A stretch of DNA of 64,000 nt from Streptomyces roseoviridis. GTDB taxonomy: Bacteria; Actinomycetota; Actinomycetes; Streptomycetales; Streptomycetaceae. The stretch covers positions 5,955,001 through 6,019,000 of the forward strand of contig NZ_BAAAWU010000001.1 in assembly GCF_039535235.1 (NCBI RefSeq). Direction: 5' to 3'. A program made the position numbers and the translations under genes. Below are positions 61,577 to 64,000 of this stretch, one piece after another; the first letter of the stretch is position 1; every line of letters starts with the position of its first letter. The notes beneath the pieces are model-generated. The model made no database searches, was not told the DNA's origin, and saw only the letters and a list, made by a program, of their open reading frames with translations.

Positions 61577-61979
61577 CCAATCGACGTTACAGGGAGTGAG
61601 TAGCGACCTTGGTCGTTCCGGTCCCTTCGTGATGACGATGTGATGTGGAGTTGCTCTCAGCCGGGCGTTTGTTCCCGTCATCCGTCGGAAAATCGGATGA
61701 CCTTCCGCCCTATTGCCGCAGTGTCCTTTCCGTAAGTGTGTTTGACGGTCCGGAGAATTCCCCGGACGTCGACGGGCGCGGAATTCCCGCCGCGCCGCGG
61801 CCCGGCCCGAGTGGCGTACGCCACACCCCCGGGCCCGCCGGGGTGAGAGCTGCACCACGCGCTCGGGCCTTGAACTCGCGTACGCTGACGGCTCACTCGC
61901 CCGTCGATGCCGGGCCGCCCCGGGGCCGCTCCCCGGCCGGTGCCCGCCGAGCGCGAGGGCTTCACTGGGAGGTACGTAC
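61577..61979. other. 400-bp divergent promoter region
   Basis: Lies between the PAP2 gene (minus) and the exporter gene (plus). The PAP2 side has the TAACGT box. The middle has GGAATTCCCGCC and GAGAATTCCCCGG partial symmetry. The exporter side has GGGAGGT as ribosome site just before the ATG. No gene is supported and no operator is convincingly assigned. Confidence 0.5.
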
Positions 61980-63758
61980 ATGGCGCGGACGATCACGGCC
62001 GGAACGCGGCCGCGTCCCCTGGGCCGCCGCACCGACGCCGGTGCCAACCGCTGGGTCGTCCTCGTCGTCCTGTGCGTCAGCCTGCTGCTGGTCGCGCTGG
62101 ACGCGACCGTGCTGCACGTCGCCGTCCCCTCCCTCACCGAGGACCTGCGCCCGAGCTCCACCGCGCTGCTGTGGATCGTCGACGCCTATCCGCTGATCTG
62201 CGCCGCGCTCCTCATCCTCTTCGGCACCCTCGGTGACCGGGTCGGCCGCAGACGGGTGCTGCTGCTCGGCTACGTGCTGTTCGGCGTCGCCTCGGCGGTC
62301 GCCGCGCTCGCCACCGTCCCCGAAGTGCTGATCGGCGCCCGCGCCCTGCTCGGCGTCGGCGGCGCCATGATCATGCCCGCCACGCTCTCCATCCTCCGCG
62401 CGGTCTTCCCCGACCGGCGCGAGCGGGCCACCGCCATCGGCATCTGGACGGCGGTCGCCGCCGTCGGCGCCGCCACCGGACCCGTGCTCGGCGGCTTCCT
62501 CGTCGAGCACTACTGGTGGGGCTCCGTCTTCCTGATCAACATCCCGCTGATGGCGCTGATCCTGCCGCTCGGCCGCTGGCTGCTCCCCGAGTCCCGGGGC
62601 GGCGGCGACGGCCCCTGGGACGTGCTCGGCGCGCTGATGGCCGCGGCCGGAGTGCTCGGCGCCGTCCTCGGCGTCAAGCGGCTCGGCGCCGGCGACCCGC
62701 TGCTCGCCCTGCCCACGGCGGGACCGCTCCTCGCCGGAGCCGCGCTGCTCGTCCTCTTCGTCCGGCGGCAGAAGCGGCGCGCGCACCCGCTGATCGACAT
62801 GAGCCTGTTCGCCCGGCCGGCCTTCACCACCTCGGTCGGCTGCATCGTGCTGGCGATGCTGGCCCTGGTCGGCCTCCAGCTGATCGCCGTCCAGTACCTC
62901 CAGCTCGTCCTCGGCCTCACCCCCCTGGAGACCGGGCTGCGGCTGCTCCCGCTGACCTTCGCCGCCATGGCGGCCGGCGCCACCGGCTCGTACACCCTGC
63001 GCCGGCTCGGCCCGCGCCGCATGGTCGGCTGGGGCTTCGTCCTGACCGCATCGGCGGTGCTGCTGCTCGTCCTCATGGGACAGCACGACCGCCCGCTGCT
63101 GCTGACCGTCGGCTTCGTCCTGCTCGGCTTCGGGCTGCAGACCACGCTCTTCTCGGCGTACGAGTCGATGCTGAGCGAGGCGCCGCCGGAGAGCGCGGGC
63201 GGGGCGGCGGCGATCGGCGAGACCTCGTACCAGCTCGGCGCGGGCATGGGCATCGCGTTCCTCGGCAGCGTGATGAACGCGGCGTACGGGCCCGGTGTGA
63301 GCGGCGTCCCCGGAGTGCCGGACAGCGCGGCCCGGGCCGCCGCGAACTCCCTCGGCGAGGCGTACAAGGTCGCCGAACAGCTCGGCGGCACGGCCGGTGC
63401 GGCGCTGCGCGACACGGCCCGGCACGCCTTCGTGAACGGTCTGCACGTGACCTTGTTCGTGAGCGCGGGCCTGCTGCTGCTCGGCGCGCTGATGGCCACG
63501 CGCCTGCCGCGCGTGATGGACTGCCCGCCGGTGCCGCGCGAGGACCTCGACGACGAGCGCAGTCCCCGCGGCGAGCGGGGCGGTGACGGCGGCCCGGGCG
63601 TCGACGGCGAGCGGGGCCGTGACGGCGACCCGCGGATCGCGGGCGCGGGGGCCGCTGGCCGGGAGCTGCCGGCGGCCGGGAGGGGGAAGGACACCGCCCG
63701 TGTCCCCGCCACCCGGGGGCCGGCCGAGCGGGCGGCTTCGGCGCGAGGGGGGCACTGA
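61980..63758 (+). CDS. MFS drug exporter, DHA2 (14-helix) family
   Basis: 592 residues. It has about 14 membrane helices up to residue 515. Motif D1 is LLLVALDATVLHVAVPSLTEDL and motif A is GTLGDRVGRRRVLLLGY. Motif C-like GAATGPVLGGFLVEHYWW is followed by FLINIPLMALILPLGRWLLPES. This is the QacA/EmrB-like proton antiporter type, exporting cationic or amphipathic compounds. The last 75 residues are a hydrophilic Gly/Arg/Asp repeat tail (GERGGDGGPGVDGERGRDGD). GGGAGGT lies 6 nt before ATG 61980. No adjacent TetR/MarR gene is present. Confidence 0.93.
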   Translation: MARTITAGTRPRPLGRRTDAGANRWVVLVVLCVSLLLVALDATVLHVAVPSLTEDLRPSSTALLWIVDAYPLICAALLILFGTLGDRVGRRRVLLLGYVLFGVASAVAALATVPEVLIGARALLGVGGAMIMPATLSILRAVFPDRRERATAIGIWTAVAAVGAATGPVLGGFLVEHYWWGSVFLINIPLMALILPLGRWLLPESRGGGDGPWDVLGALMAAAGVLGAVLGVKRLGAGDPLLALPTAGPLLAGAALLVLFVRRQKRRAHPLIDMSLFARPAFTTSVGCIVLAMLALVGLQLIAVQYLQLVLGLTPLETGLRLLPLTFAAMAAGATGSYTLRRLGPRRMVGWGFVLTASAVLLLVLMGQHDRPLLLTVGFVLLGFGLQTTLFSAYESMLSEAPPESAGGAAAIGETSYQLGAGMGIAFLGSVMNAAYGPGVSGVPGVPDSAARAAANSLGEAYKVAEQLGGTAGAALRDTARHAFVNGLHVTLFVSAGLLLLGALMATRLPRVMDCPPVPREDLDDERSPRGERGGDGGPGVDGERGRDGDPRIAGAGAAGRELPAAGRGKDTARVPATRGPAERAASARGGH

Positions 63759-63796
63759 CGCCCGTGGGTCCCCCCGGCGAGGCCAGGGGGAGTGCC

Positions 63797-63818
63797 GGGC
63801 CCCGAAGAAGCGGGGCCC
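63797..63818. terminator. Terminator hairpin between exporter and sepF
   Basis: GGGCCCCG (63797-63804), loop AAGAAG, CGGGGCCC (63811-63818). The 8-bp stem sits 3 nt beyond the sepF stop codon, and the genes are convergent. Confidence 0.8.
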
Positions 63819-63821
63819 CGG

Positions 63822-64000
63822 TCAGCTCTGGTTGAAGAAGCCGTCCTGCGAGCGTCCCGCGGACTCGCCGCTGACGATCTCCGTGTCGGCCGGCGTCAGG
63901 AGGAAGACCCGCGTCGCCACCCGCTCGATCGAGCCGCGCAGGCCGAAGGCCAGACCGGCGGCGAAGTCGACCACGCGCTTGGCGTCGTTCGGCTCCATCG
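63822..64000 (-). CDS. sepF: SepF-family cell division protein, C-terminal part (start outside window)
   Basis: The last 59 residues are readable: MEPNDAKRVVDFAAGLAFGL, RGSIERVATRVFLLTPADTE and a tail ending DGFFNQS. The RVVDFAAGL-G-L-G-IERV-VFLLTP pattern is the conserved SepF dimerisation core. SepF links FtsZ to the membrane in bacteria without FtsA. Streptomyces carries several SepF paralogues; the position beyond der suggests the one I know as SepF2, by memory of gene order only. The internal Met is not the start; the N-terminal amphipathic helix is off the end. Confidence 0.85.
   Translation of the reverse strand, partial: MEPNDAKRVVDFAAGLAFGLRGSIERVATRVFLLTPADTEIVSGESAGRSQDGFFNQS

Overview
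The window is a chromosomal segment of a Streptomyces or very close relative. The evidence is the very high G+C content, third-position GC bias, a 23S rRNA carrying the long actinobacterial helix-54 insertion, frequent GTG starts with GTGA/ATGA overlaps, and a housekeeping gene order (tlyA-nadK-recN ... pyrG ... ald-parA-scpA-scpB-rluB ... aroH-tyrA-cmk-plsC-der ... sepF) that I know from Streptomyces chromosomes. All identifications come from reading the sequence; no search was run.

Layout. 1-2315: end of an rRNA operon (23S 3' two thirds, 5S, strong terminator). 2399-4387: a TPR protein with a roughly 390-residue arginine/aspartate/glycine repeat head. 4521-6986: divergent DUF1015 and HAD-phosphatase genes. 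7214-10294: an iron-box-controlled siderophore ABC importer. 10478-10741: an alternating hairpin repeat array. 10809-15727: SCP2-like protein, a proline-rich protein, tlyA, nadK, recN. 15933-16390: a decayed gene. 16626-26369: glycosyltransferase, PucR-type regulator, amino-acid/amine permease, Tat-exported flavin amine oxidase, BBE-type oxidase and a GH15 glucoamylase/trehalase-like enzyme. 26869-32880: pyrG, Nudix hydrolase, a STAND-like TPR protein, ald. 33243-38390: ParA-type ATPase, a ribbon-helix-helix-like partner, scpA with a long repetitive extension, scpB, rluB.

38480-43496 is the most interesting block. A palindromic operator over a promoter drives pnuC-nadR-nrtR, which import nicotinamide riboside, convert it to NAD and sense NAD-derived signals. 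These are fused by 4-nt overlaps to an ADP-ribosylglycohydrolase and then to a RlaP-like nucleotidyltransferase. A second RlaP-like paralogue converges on it and overlaps it tail to tail. This suggests an NAD/ADP-ribose-linked nucleic-acid repair or modification module.

43507-49428: Rieske lipoprotein, DUF952, chorismate mutase/prephenate dehydrogenase, a repeat-filled spacer, then cmk-plsC-der. 49564-51502: two coupled unknown genes and an Rpf/LysM cell-wall hydrolase. 51483-57484: a branched-chain-amino-acid-type ABC system in which LivH, LivM and LivG are one polypeptide. 57555-63758: glycosyltransferase, WYL regulator, I78 inhibitor-like protein, PAP2 phosphatase and a DHA2 drug exporter. 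63822-64000: the C-terminal end of a SepF cell-division protein.

Three nucleotide-binding proteins here (STAND-like TPR protein, NadR-like protein, LivF-like ATPase) lack the canonical Walker A lysine. Several housekeeping proteins (TPR protein, ScpA, RluB) carry long low-complexity extensions encoded by in-frame DNA repeats.
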